The position numbers and the translations under genes are program-made. From Rhizoctonia solani (Eukaryota > Basidiomycota > Agaricomycetes > Cantharellales > Ceratobasidiaceae), in the NCBI RefSeq assembly GCF_016906535.1, contig NC_057385.1, positions 2,542,001 through 2,606,000 of the forward strand: 64,000 nt of DNA, in the 5' to 3' direction. A model generated the notes under the pieces. It had not been told where the DNA came from and ran no database searches. It saw only the letters and a list, made by a program, of their open reading frames with translations. Below are positions 44,601 through 56,482 of this stretch, piece after piece. Every line of letters starts with the position of its first letter. Positions within the stretch are counted from its first letter, which is position 1.

Positions 44601-47059
44601 CGCAGATAATTCAGTCGGTTTATTGCCCGATTCCGAGTTGGGTGCCTGCACGTGTTGCGTGGTCCTGAGCCGTATTTGATGGTCAGCGACCGGCGGGTGG
44701 GAGCGGTGCAAACCATTGTACCTGAGCTCATAACACGTTCCTTTCTTGGACCGGCGTCCAACCTATCGTCGATTGATGAGGCTACTGACGCGCATATAGC
44801 CTTGCCGAGTACGTTGATTCGTGTCTGTCATTTATCCTCTCATTGTTAGATCGCCTGTTGATGATCGGATCCGCCGGCGATAGTGCTGTCAATGTTTCGG
44901 CTGTTTCATCATGAGCCAATCCAGGCAATTGGTGAAATTGGTACTCAGTCTCGAGCTGTAGGATTATCAATGAAATTACAGAAACCATCTCCTAGATTAG
45001 TCAAAAATCCACATTGTGTGTATAGCATTTCGTCAACAACATTGCTGAAGTCATATGATCATTCAAATAAGCTTTCGATACTCGCCTAGGTTTTTTGTAC
45101 CCGGGCTCCCAAGTAATCAGAACGCGAAGCTACTCTCATCATAGTTCTATACTATTGCATGCCAATATCGTTCAACCCTCTCGTAGCCCTGTTTGTTCTT
45201 CGTGAGCCAACTTCAGCCCCCAAAGGTGCGACTTTGAAAATGTATAGTGGATGCCCTGTAGCGATGGCTCACAATCTTGATAAACAGATCTTTCCCACCA
45301 GCATATATATTCCACCGACTTAGTTTTACTCTTGTTTTCGTTTATTTACGGTCCTTGGTACTTGAGTTCGAGTCCTTATCAAGAACCATCAGAATCCTGC
45401 CAAAACTTTCCAACAACCATCAAGCCCATCCGTCAAAATAACATAGTTCTCCATAAAACAATTGGATATCTTCCGAAACTTCACGATCTGCGTAACTGTA
45501 GATTCTCCACAGGCCAAACCCTGTGTAAATTTTGGAGGAATTGTCCCGCCCGGTTGAAGCAAATTCGAACGACCGTCATAGATTTTTTGTATTCAAGTCC
45601 TCGTGACGGGTTCGTTGTTAATTTTGGGTGTTTTTTTTTACTAATCCACACCATGAGTGGCTTCCCTACTCGTTAAATTCAGTGATTACTGGAGGATAAA
45701 GACTCTACAAATCCTTATCGACCATCACTGGCTGGGTGCCATTTTGAAGTGTACAATTGAGCGTGAATCGTCATCGTCACTGTTAATAGAATAGTCATTG
45801 CCCTTATAATTCTCACGCACGCCACGAACTCCCAGTGGCCACCAATCGCCTTATGATCTCTATAACAGGACAACGGGAACTCTGTTTGAGCGAGGCCCCT
45901 TCCAATATACAATATGTAGGATTCCTAAATCTGTGTGGAGTTTAAACTCCAGGGTCATGCCTGTCTTGGCAAACATTCTGTTCCTTAATTACACTTAGAT
46001 TGTGCTGGGATTCGACGCTTGTCAATGTCTGCGAACATGTTCCGCGCATATATTCGGTGTCACCATGTGTTTAGGTGGCTGAGGTGTGACATGAGACTGA
46101 GCAGTACCAAGTGAAACGTGACAAGTTGGATCACGGATTGCCTATTAGACTTTGATTTCATTGATTTGTAGCCTCTCAAACAAGTTATTGATCAGGATCC
46201 ACGAGTATGATTCAGGCTCTCCGATTGGGAATAGGCAGACGTGTGAGGTGATATGACCACTTCTCATATGTAAAGCTTACCTTTGAAGTGCAATTATGAA
46301 CATGACTCTTATGTATAAATTGTAATCCAGCACAGTTGTTGGGGCATATCTAGTGATACAAATACAAGTATGACTGGGATCGGGCTTCTGAAAATCCCTT
46401 GATTTATTATCATCGGCCTCATGTAAAACGCAAGGATGCAATAATTCTTCTCGACCAGACCAAGTTAGAGCTAGTCTCGATTGGCGGTCGATTTCCCAGG
46501 AGGGTGGTATAAATAAGGTAAATCATACCCCAATGACATCCTGTAATGCTGGCACACGAAATTCCGTGCTAGCTATAGGGGGATTTTCGTCCGAGAAGCG
46601 AGCTCGAATCCCTTGAAGTTGTTGAACTGGTGTCCCATCAGATATGAGCTGCGGGCATTCCTGCATCTGTTGCTTGTGCTCATTGGAGAATGTTAATGCT
46701 CAAGCCAAGCTCCTGCGTGCCACCCTACTCAAATTATCAGGCATAATGTATTAGACGATTGGCGAGTGCTCAAATTTGCGATTTCGTAATATTCTCAACA
46801 TCAGTGGTAGGTTGCTTCAAATTCTAACATTCTTGGTCTTCTTATTCCACGGCTGACTACTACCGGCGATCTGTCTCTCTCTTTGTTTGAATTGTTCAAG
46901 TATGAGAAGGCTTCTAATTAATTTCCCCATTTCTCTAAGAACCACTGGTAAGTACCATGGGTATAAACAGTATCTCATACGAGCAATCAATGACTATGTA
47001 TATGCGTGGGGTATCCCTCATGCCCCGAGTCGGTCTTGCCCTAGCACCCTATTGGTTTG
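41610..47059. other. 5.4-kb gene-poor region
   Basis: No open frame longer than ~125 codons is found on either strand and none shows recognisable motifs. The best candidate, minus strand 42518..42147 (MELILGEWRECWEDIGPAH then a GT donor), could not be extended into a gene. Base composition is near 45-50% GC, with GC-rich patches near 43,860 and AT-rich ones near 45,300-46,400. I found no LTR pair, terminal inverted repeat or tRNA. It may contain an orphan gene with many tiny exons, a long non-coding RNA or eroded transposons. Confidence 0.4.
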
Positions 47060-47957
47060 TTAGAAATCGAATCCTCCTCCCATGTCTCCTCCAAAATCGC
47101 CATCGCCAAAGCCGTCTCCATAATAACCGTCTCCGTCAAGCATGCTTCCAAGTAGCATACCCCCGGCAAGACCACCCATAAGTGGTAGGGCCATATTACC
47201 GCCTCGCCTGCGGCCCCCATATGCAACTCCTGGAGGTGGATACCGACCGTATCCGTAGGTATTAGGTGGACCGTAGAGCGACCCCTGTCCGTACGTATGT
47301 TGCTGTTGCTGTTGCTGCCCCTGTTGTAGCAATTGCTGTCGGCGCATGACATAGCGTTGGACAGCTTCCTGCGAACAAGGTGAAACGAAATATGTTAGTT
47401 TTCGTTCTGTATTCAAGGTAGCGCTTGCTATACCCGCTGTAGTTGCTCGCGCTGCTTCCTCTCTTCTTCTTTCTTCGCAGCATGCTCCGCAGCCTTGTCC
47501 TTCATTTTCTGAATAAACCCCTTCTTCTCAGGGGTTCCTCCTTCTGTATTCGAAGGCCCAGCAACTGCATTCTCCCCGCGCCTAGACGGCGGGGGTCTCG
47601 ATTGTTTGAACAGCTCGGGGTGCTCGCGCTGGAATTGTTCGTCCTCGAACGGATGGACCCATATCGAGCGAGGTGGGTTGGTCTTGGTATCCACCTGTCA
47701 TATCAAGAAATTACTGAATAGATCAGAGTGCTGATTCATTGGGGAACACGAACGTAGAAGTGATGCTTATTTCTATTGCGACGGATCACACATGAGTAGG
47801 GTTCGTGGTGTATTAGGGACTGTGGAAACACGCACGCATGGTCATAATCCCTTACCCAACCCTTCGGCAATGGCCGAGATTCATCTTCCATCGAATGTCG
47901 GTCATCGTCCGTGAAATCATAAGGTGGGGGTAAATCCGCGTTTGCCGATGAATTCAT
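47060..47957 (-). CDS. WW-domain protein with glycine-rich C-terminus, 236 aa
   Basis: Exons are 47957..47836, 47772..47754 (19 nt), 47694..47434 and 47368..47060, total 711 nt with an intact frame. The WW domain is assembled across three exons: LPKGWVRDYDHANKHHFYVD then TKTNPPRSIWVHPFED. The two Trp and the terminal Pro are in place, so it should bind proline-rich (PPxY-type) ligands. A basic coiled segment follows (KMKDKAAEHAAKKEEERKQR). Then comes a Gln-rich stretch and a Gly/Tyr/Asp-rich tail (GGMLLGSMLDGDGYYGDGFG). The N-terminus contains PPPYD, itself a WW-ligand motif, so self-association is possible. Such WW proteins are common in basidiomycetes; the function is not known. Confidence 0.85.
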
Positions 47958-48251
47958 AAGGCTGGAGTGTATATATGAGTATGTATGCGTGATTCGTAGT
48001 ACGGTAAGTGCAGTGGTGCTGGCTTGTGGTGGTGGTTGACGAAGCCAAGCTCTTCTTGTTGTACCTTATATACTAACTTACCAAGGCAGAATGGCTGTGA
48101 CTGGCCCCAAGATCAATGTATCTATAATTGACGTCATAGCAGGTCATACAATCAAGTCCACGGTGCAATTTCCCGAAACAGATATTAATATCAATCATCA
48201 TGATTCATGGCTACACAGCTTAAAGGCATTGGGAATACTTTTACAACGTCT

Positions 48252-50809
48252 TTAGTTATCCTGAAACATTTTAAAAATAAACAAACTGACCCATTCGTTA
48301 CTATATGTGCATGTGCCTTGAGCACAGACAGTGGGTCCGGTGTATCCGTTTCCACCTGGCGAGAACAGAATTATTATCAAATATGAGGTTAATTTATTCA
48401 AACTTACCACATTGCCCATAAAGTGGTACAGTACCAGTACCCGAAGTTGCTGTGGGTTGAGCGACAGTCGTTGTGGTCGTCGTAGGTGAGCTTGATGACC
48501 CGGTCGTTATAAGTTCGATCGCATCGTAGATCTGAGACTAAATTAGTTTTCTTGCAGCAATGAGTAAATTGCCCATAAATAGACGCACGAAATTGGGACT
48601 GAGGAATTGTGAGCCGCTACTCCCGGATATGACGTTCACTTGAATCGTGTTGGTACCAGATACCAAAGTTCCAGATGGAATACTACGAATTTAAAGCCAT
48701 TTGAGCAAGTGAAATACAGATGCAAACTTAAGGGTAAGTACTAACTTGACAGTATAGACAACATTTATCCCTCGATAAGTTCCTCTTGTAAACCCACGTG
48801 AGTTAAGCTGTGAGTTTCGGGCCAATAAGAATCATGTTTCCCTTTATGAATATATTGACTTACGTCCGTTGGTGTAGGGGGTATCGGGCCAGCCCATCCA
48901 TTAACGGTCACTTGGGGCCTTCCACCTGCAAATGCAAGAGTTGTACCAATTTTCAGCGTAGCGGCCCCGGTCTGTCCTGAGTTGAGTGTAAATTTGATCG
49001 TTGTCGGGTTATTGACATCCTTGATTTGAGCCATGGGGAAGTTATCTACTACTCGTCAGCCTTAGTTCAGTAAACAGTTGGATGTCTTTACACAATGAGC
49101 TGCTTCCAATAGTATATGTTACAGGACCCCAGCTGTTCATTCTGACGTCGCTCGGATGCATGTGCTCTTGCAGATCCGCGTTTCGGAAACCGGTGGGGCG
49201 GCCATTAAACTCACCAATACGCCATGCGGGCGCAGCGGTCGCTTCATTTGATGCAATGCTAGAGGACACGGTTGAACCTGCCCCAACGGATACGGATTTA
49301 CGTGCGATTTCGAATTCGTCACGGTAAAGCACCATGGTATATGTGCCAGCTTTCATCGGGGGACTAGTCTAGGGCACTGGTTAATACACCTTCAGGTTGA
49401 ATAAAAGTATGCACTCACAAAACTACCAGAGGAACTAACATATGTCCAATATTGCGCCACATCGTTGAACCAATGTACTACCCGCTGGTATGAAGTTGAA
49501 ACGCCACTAGCTGTACCAGTAACCGTTCCACGCCCACCCGTTCCAACATAGCTAGGTACACCCATGTATCAGGGCATTGTACGTACTATTGGTGATGTAG
49601 CAAAGCTCACCCAGAGATACCCAATTGAGAGAAGAAGGAAACATCGAGGTTACCGGAAGGGACTCCAGAGCGCGAAAAGACCATAGCATATGGCCCCATC
49701 AAACCGATTCTCTTGGTTTCCGTCTGTGCATGACCTGAGTTCTATTGTTCTATAAGCAAATATAGAATAGCCAGGATTAAGAAACCCCACTAACCATGTA
49801 CCAATAGAGTGCATGGTACGAGCTGCCGCGGTCGCGATTGATATCACGGAAGAATGGACCCCCTGCTGATCCTTCGTACGACGTAGGGTCAGGAATAACC
49901 ATCGAAATGATTACATCGTTTCCAGAAACATCTGAAAAAAAAACCAATCTTTAGTACCAGTGGAGAAAATGGTAGGATGACTTACAATGAACTTTGTCGT
50001 CAATAAATCTTTCAGAAGAATAAAATTTGCTGACAGTTTGTCCGTTGCTCTGCCTGAACTGTACGATGGGGTAAGAGATTGAATCTTATTTCAGGGATTA
50101 CCAACTCACCACATCCGATCCTTCAACAGTTTCGGAGCCTAGATCAGTATAGCTTTCTGGATCACCGTTTGGCAGGAAACTACGATTTAGCCTTGCAATA
50201 TAACGAAGCTCTCCAACAGAAGGTTGGCTATTATTGATTGTTATTAATAATGATTCAATCAGAAACAACTGGTTGAATACCTGTGATATATGTTGCCATG
50301 TATACGGTCGAGTCTAGGAGCAACTTTAGATAAAACAATAGCGTTGAAGCCGAAAGGTACATACCGCCCGACTTCACAACATAATAATGCGTGAGGGTAG
50401 ATGTAACACATGTGATCTTGACGTATTGGCCTGTTGGATGTGAAATATTAGAGAACCATGGCTAGAATGTAACCGTATTGAAGGCAAGCATAGACGAACT
50501 ATTTACGACTGTAGCGCTTACTGTCGCGCTCCCAAGCCCAGAGCCAATATGACTGAACGTAGACTGGTATTGGTATTCGTTACCACGATACACCAACGAA
50601 GTTATATCACAATTCGCTTGGTTAACCTCATAGATATTGATGTTAGAGAGGTGGTCGCTGGAAGGATATTGCATATCTACCTTGATAACAAGTGGGTTAG
50701 GGGAGCCTGCATCGACGATATATCTTCCACCTGAGGAAGTTACTCCAAAGGCTGCGCTGGCGATACCGAGGTACGATGCCAGGAAGACAAGGAGTCCAAA
50801 TCTAAGCAT
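48252..50809 (-). CDS. Secreted rhamnogalacturonan lyase (PL4) with C-terminal CBM1, ~614 aa
   Basis: The enzyme cuts the rhamnogalacturonan I backbone of plant pectin by beta-elimination. Exons are 50809..50500, 50430..50365, 50313..50281, 50227..50110, 50058..49986, 49931..49795, 49741..49611, 49551..49419, 49368..49092, 49045..48864, 48807..48746, 48682..48589, 48531..48408 and 48355..48252. A signal peptide ([19 protein letters not shown]) precedes [57 protein letters not shown] and [16 protein letters not shown]. The FnIII-like and jelly-roll domains follow ([30 protein letters not shown]). A Thr-rich linker leads to a cellulose-binding CBM1 ([20 protein letters not shown]). One base seems missing at the start of the 50227..50110 exon. 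The exon edge near 49045 is ambiguous by a few bases. Confidence 0.87.
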
Positions 50810-52430
50810 TGGTGATAAGCCGTCAAATTTTTGAGTCAACCTAGCCCCGATTTATAGGGTTCATTCGGGCCGCTCAAGCGGTCGGTAGACTGCTCATTCC
50901 TGGCCAAACAAGAACGGAAGTGGACGAACTAGATGCAAGTTGGATGTATGACTAGATACCAGGCGGAATGTATCATCGGATTAGGAATGTATTGTAGAGA
51001 TGGCATTCAGGTATATACCACGGGTTTTACGCCAAGCCCAAGTCCATTCCGGAGTTTAGCCAGACATACCAACATGCCGTACTAGGTGCATTTGTTCCGG
51101 TCAGAATTGATACAAACCTGCCGAATTTTTCGCCGAAAAAGAAACTCTGATAAAAAGAAACAGGGTTTGAGAGCCGATTGGTCCACTTCTGCCCAAATCA
51201 AGTTTATGCCCATTTGTCGTGGTCTATCGCGCCGGTGGCTTCAGATTATCAGAATGTAACGTACACCGCGTAGGTAACGTGTAGGGTCCAACACCCAAGT
51301 TGATCAGTGAGTAATTTACAGTAGTTGAATGCGCGAGCTACACGAACCAATCGTTACACTTTTAGAACAATTAGGGTTCGGAACTGAACTAAGACCATTA
51401 ACTTCAAGCTTATATGTAAGCTTATCGCTAACGTGATTCAATATTAACTGAATATGGGCTATCAGAGGGGCTTTTCAATATACAGATGATATAAACTCCC
51501 AAACTTCACCAGCATATGGAGTATCTGATGGATGCGCGGAGAGAATGCATGTACATGGATCTAGACTCAGTATATAATAAAGTTCCGGAAATCAGTGTAC
51601 TACAGTATTTCGAGATTCAAGTAATTTACAGTACGTGATTGACTCTCCAAAGGACACAGCTAGGGATCTGACCTAGCAAATCGAACAGGAAGATGACGTT
51701 TACCTACATGTTTACCTCTTGTGTGACATGGCCCATATTACCTCTATGTAATGCTATCTTATTGTTCGCGGCGCAAGTCACCCAGGCTTGGAGGGAATAG
51801 CCACTCGGAACCCGAGCCTCAGCGCCATGAAACTTCTCTGGGCGCTAACTACCAGAAGCTATATGTGCTAGCTTAATTTTGGCAACCAGTAGGGCGAAAT
51901 ATCATACGCTGAGTGGAAGGAGTGGAAGGAATTAGGCGTAACATTTTTGGTTCCTATTGGACGTGCTAAATCCTAGAAAACTAGTTGAAAATATCATTAA
52001 GTAAGATGCACCACAGGAAATAGGTTGATCGAGTGACTCTGGTGGTTTGAATCGGTGTGTCTGTTTGATATTATTGTGCAATGGAATAGGTAGCCCCGAG
52101 CTCTTACTGTGGCTGAAAAGTAATTTATATGCTTTCATTGTTCTTGATTACTTAATTCCTACAGTTCAAATTACGTTATTAAACTTTCTAACGGAAACCC
52201 GATGAATGTTTATATTAAATACTGCTTGCCGTCATTGCCCGCCATCACCCGCGCCCATTCGACTGTCACGATTGAGGAAGCTCCGGTTCTGGAGGCAAAT
52301 GACGAGAGTCACGTGAGCGCGCTTAACGGACCGGGGCTCGGAGAGTCTCGGGGGTTAAGTTATAAAAAATACTTCACACGTTTGGGCGGCAGCTAGTCCT
52401 CTCATCGATACCACCATCGCTCTATTTGCT
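50810..52430. other. Intergenic region
   Basis: About 1.6 kb between divergently transcribed genes (PL4 lyase and phosphate carrier), holding both promoters. AT-rich with no supported gene. The last 60 bases before the carrier start are C/T-rich, as usual before highly expressed fungal genes. Confidence 0.5.
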
Positions 52431-53792
52431 ATGGCATTCTACCGCTCGCCAATCCTCGCCTCTGCATTCCCCATCGCCTCTGTCTCTGACAAGGTCGATT
52501 CTGCCAAGAGCGCAGTAAAGGCAACAGTGAATAGCTCCAAGGTGAGTTAATATGTATTTGTATTGGGCCGTGATCTACTAGATCCTGCACCCTTGCCTAA
52601 GAGCCGTGCCATGTACGGAGTGCTTGGTGCAGCTCCGAGCTCCCAATGCGGGCGCGTCGTGACTTAACTAAATGCGCTAGCCCAATACCCACGCTTGTTC
52701 AACTTTTGCTGACTTGAAATTTTAGCCCCCGACAGGAGCTGATCTCTATGCCCGCTTCGCGTTCGCGGGTGCTGTATGCTGTGCAGTCACCCACGGTGCG
52801 TTGACCCCCGTTGACGTTGTCAAGACGCGCATTCAACTCGAACCTGAGGTCTACAACAAGGTGAGTCGATTCACTAGATTTAATTACAGTTCGATTTATT
52901 AGCCTCTAGGGTATGGTCACTGGTTTCCGCCAAGTGATTGCGAACGAGGGCGCTGGTGCACTCCTTACTGGTCTTGGGCCCACTGTGCTTGGATATGCTC
53001 TCCAAGGTGCTTTCAAGTTCGGAGGTTACGAGTTCTGGAAAAAGACCTTCATCGATGCTATTGGTATCGATGCTGCTCGTGAAAACCGTCAAGCAATTTA
53101 CCTCGCTTCGTCTGGTATCGCTGAGTTCTTTGCCGACATCGCCCTCTGCCCTCTCGAGGCCACCCGTATCCGCCTCGTCTCCCAACCCACTTTCGCAAAT
53201 GGTCTCCTTGGAGGTTTTGCCCGCATTGCCAAGGAGGAAGGCCTTAGGGGGTTCTACTCTGGCTTCGGTCCGATCCTGTTCAAGCAGGTTCCATATACCA
53301 TGGCCAAGTTCGCCGTCTACGAAGTTGTCTTCGAGAAGGCAGTTCAGGCAACTGGCAAGCCCAAGTCGGAGTTGTCCACCGGCACTCTGTCGGCCCTCAA
53401 TCTTGGTTCTGGTAAGTCAAGTAGGCATCCTGTCATTCAAGACTATTGACTCTCGGCATTAGGTTTGATGGCTGGTTTCGCTGCTGCTGTCATCTCCCAG
53501 CCAGCGGACACCCTATTGTCGAAGATCAACAAGACCAAGGGTCTTCCTGGCGAGTCTATCTCTAGCCGTCTCATCAAGATGGCTCGTGACCTCGGCCCTG
53601 GTGGCCTGTTCACTGGCATGGGTGCTCGGTAAGAGCCTTCACCAGGCCTGCTTTTGCGCGTTGACTTACATATCTTGTAGTCTTGTCATGATTGGTACCC
53701 TCACCGCTGGCCAATTCGCTATATATAGTGACATCAAGCGTGTCCTTGGTGCGACAGGTGGTGTCGAGATTGCCAAGGTCCAGACTTCATAG
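52431..53792 (+). CDS. Mitochondrial phosphate carrier, 341 aa
   Basis: Exons are 52431..52541, 52726..52860, 52910..53411, 53463..53628 and 53681..53792, total 1026 nt with an intact frame. The three mitochondrial-carrier repeats carry [20 protein letters not shown] and [34 protein letters not shown] is characteristic of the phosphate carrier (SLC25A3/Mir1). It imports inorganic phosphate across the inner membrane for ATP synthesis. The N-terminal ~40 residues are a Ser/Ala/Lys-rich extension, as in other phosphate carriers. Codons are strongly C-ending (CTC, GTC, ATC, AAG), more so than in neighbouring genes, which suggests high expression. The yeast orthologue is MIR1. Confidence 0.94.
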
Positions 53793-54076
53793 ATGGCACT
53801 TCATACGGTTTGTCGTTCGTAGGCGTAGCGATTACTTTTAGCTTTGAATTAGACCTTTTAGTGTATGTCGTAATGGGTTATGATTATCTGTTCTATTACC
53901 ACATACCTGCCAAAAACATGCATTTTGACTATATCCCATTTGTTACTTATTATGCATATGCACCTTGCTGATGAGTGTACTGGAAGCTGTGCAAGGGTTG
54001 TGGTAAGCGCCATGTTTCTCGGTCCAGGTGTGCAGGTCGCCAAGACTGCGTACCTCCATTAAACTATCAATCGCTG

Positions 54077-55260
54077 ATGAGCACTTCAAACAATCTCTCT
54101 GCGAGTGTATTTGTATTTTTCAAGTTTTGATTCTGATGGTCACATCTGTCACAGCCGATAACGAACAACGCGCTTTCGTCCACGTTGACCGTTGTCTACC
54201 AGGAGGGAGCTATTGGAGAACCATACTACGCCTCCATTCCGATATCGTACGATTACAAAGTGAGCGTGTTACTTGAGCACAAGCATTTATCTCTATAATT
54301 CACCTGTGTTTTATCTTAGGAAGTCCTAGAGTACTCTCGTCAATGTTTCGAAGAGTATCTTCCTAATAACCCAAAGCTTGAATTAAAACACGAGATAGGT
54401 GATGGGCGATGGGCTTCTATTCATCCCCGCCTTTTCGACAGCCTCATTCGGAACTCCGAGGTAAGAGAGTTTAGGTTGAGTGCTCTACAAGCAACAAGGG
54501 CGAATGGTAGTAGCGGAGTCAACAATACCGGTGAGTGCCGAGGGTTATGATTGACGAGGAGAGATTTTCTCAAACTCTTGTGCCTCTAAATGAAGCTAGA
54601 AGGCCTGACATAAACCCACCTCGACGCTCGAACACTCTCCCTGCCGAAGAGCCACCTTCTTATTCAGCATCCACATCCCCGATTACGAGAGTGGCTCAGC
54701 CTCACGTACTCGACAATCCTGTGATACCTATAACTGATCCGCTTCACGCGGCATATTGCGATAGGTGTAACCAAGCGATATATGGAATACGATACAAGTG
54801 CACGACATGCAGCGACTTTGACTATTGTGGAGTCTGCATAGGATTTGGTCCGCTTGAGCACGGGCATAGGTTTGATGCTATCATCAACACCAACATTAAG
54901 TTGTACAGGCCACGCGATGCATGGCGAGCCACAGACGAGGGACAATTGCCAAGCAATGTTCAGGAAGTAGCGCATACCTGGCACGAATGCCGCTGTGATA
55001 TCTGTGGAGTTAGCCCGATCAGGGGTACCAGGTTCAAATGTGCTGAATGTCCTGATTGGGATGCATGTCAAAATTGCCTCGAAAGGTCCGCTAGCCTTCA
55101 TCCGGACCATATGTTTATTCGGATTACAGGAGAAGGTATACTCGTGCCAGTAAGTAAGGGTTGGCACGAACTTACTAGACAACTGACTTGGTGCAAAGAG
55201 AAGTACCAGGCCCCCGCGCCTATTGCAAGACCAGAACGCCAAACGCTGTGGAAGATGTAG
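54077..55260 (+). CDS. Protein with two ZZ-type zinc fingers, ~335 aa (one junction out of frame)
   Basis: Proposed exons are 54077..54106, 54155..54259, 54320..54530 and 54600..55260. The first three encode a compact N-terminal domain of unknown type (TLTVVYQEGAIGEPYYASIP, RWASIHPRLFDSLIRNSEVR). The last encodes a Pro-rich linker and two ZZ fingers: CDRCNQAIYGIRYKCTTCSD, FDYCGVCIGFGPLEHGHRFD; CDICGVSPIRGTRFKCAECP, DWDACQNCLERSASLHPDH. ZZ fingers bind zinc and often histone tails or N-terminal degrons (as in p62). The join at 54530/54600 needs one extra base to enter the ZZ frame, another case of the one-base-loss pattern. A decayed copy of the ZZ part lies ~0.8 kb downstream. Confidence 0.75.
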
Positions 55261-56026
55261 TTCAAAAATTATTGGCCCTACATATTTCCAGGTTTGTGTC
55301 TGTTTTTTCTTCTTCTCTAGGTTGGGAAAGTTGCATTGATGCTGGCTGGCTACTAGTGCCCTCATAATCAATGTCCAGTCCGATATATATGTACAGCATG
55401 CGAGGCACTGCCTTACGCTCTAAGGGAACGTACACCCGGCTTTTGTAAACACCCGCTGTGCAAAGTTTATGTGTAAGCTCGCGAAGTTGTGTCTCCTGGG
55501 CCTCTGTTTACTGCGCGCTTACGGAAACATAAATATTGGTAGGAATGGACTGTAAATAATATATCACAATCCTGATAGAAAATACGATGTCTAGGTTATA
55601 AACTGCTTTACATTCGGAGCATCTTTAGGCAAAAATTGCACCAGTACGGATAGGGATAGCCCACCACCCATTCAATTGACCATAAATGAATATCGTTCGG
55701 TGAACCGCTTCGGGTTCTATATTCGGCATTTGACGATCGTTACTGCAAAGGTTGTTGGAAACCCAACGCATACATCTTAATTTACTTAAAGTCAAATTCA
55801 TCTACACGAAAGATCCAAGGCTAAAGGACTTTCGTAGTGATAATGTAACACTGACGAGGGTGATAGTCACTAGAACAAGTGGTAATATTACCAGGAACCA
55901 TGGATATCGCGGGTCAATTTAAACCATGTATATAAGTAAATTCCAGCGTGATTTGAGAGAAACATTACGCATCGGTGCCATTTTCAACAATTTTACGCTT
56001 GTGAGCTATAAACACAGATTTTCCAA
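55261..56026. other. Intergenic region between the ZZ gene and its decayed copy
   Basis: 766 AT-rich bases with no supported exon. Parts may be remains of the duplicated N-terminal region, but I could not align them by eye. Confidence 0.4.
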
Positions 56027-56482
56027 GTGGTCCCTCTCACGCGATACTCATTTGCCGACTCCCAAGGTGTCTATTACCCGATAAACAATATGGTTCGACC
56101 TGTGATCAGTGTGAGAAATAAAGCATACGGGGTTCAGTACAAATTAACAACCTACAATGACTTTGACTACTATGGAGTGTGTGCCAAAGTAGCACCTCCA
56201 AAATGCAGTCATCGATTTGATGTTATTATCAATAGTACGATTAGACTGTATAAGCCGATAGTTAAACGGCGTGTCGCAGGCATGAGCCCACCCCCTAACA
56301 TTCACCACAACGGAGCGGCTCGGCATATGAAATATGTGCGGACATATCTAATTGCTGATACGAGAAGTGGAAGTACCCTGAGTACCCCGACTGGAACATC
56401 TGCCAGCTGCTGGCTCAAGTGTCATTGTGAAAGTGAGTCACTTGACACCTTGATTCACACGTGCATATCAATGCTGAGGTGA
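56027..56482 (+). pseudogene. Decayed tandem copy of the double ZZ-finger gene
   Basis: The protein reads YGVQYKLTTYNDFDYYGVCA, matching YGIRYKCTTCSDFDYCGVCI of the gene upstream but with three zinc Cys lost (to Leu, Tyr, Tyr). HRFDVIINSTIRLYKP matches HRFDAIINTNIKLYRP. The first Cys pair (CDQC, 56099-56113) is preserved only in another frame, followed by a stop (TAA at 56117-56119). Remains of the second finger (WKYPEYPDWNIC) appear near 56355-56395, again in a shifted frame with a stop. So the copy has frame shifts, stops and lost ligands and cannot make a working ZZ protein. Two of the Cys codon changes are G-to-A on this strand. Confidence 0.75.

Noticed and set aside
50431..50499. A missing base at the end of the first PL4 exon
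   Set aside because: An earlier donor (GTTCGT at 50499) keeps the frame and joins VVN to SQYVKITC, so no error is needed there.
54664..55371. 235-codon open frame on the minus strand over the ZZ gene
   Set aside because: The plus strand carries two complete ZZ fingers; the minus reading has no recognisable content.
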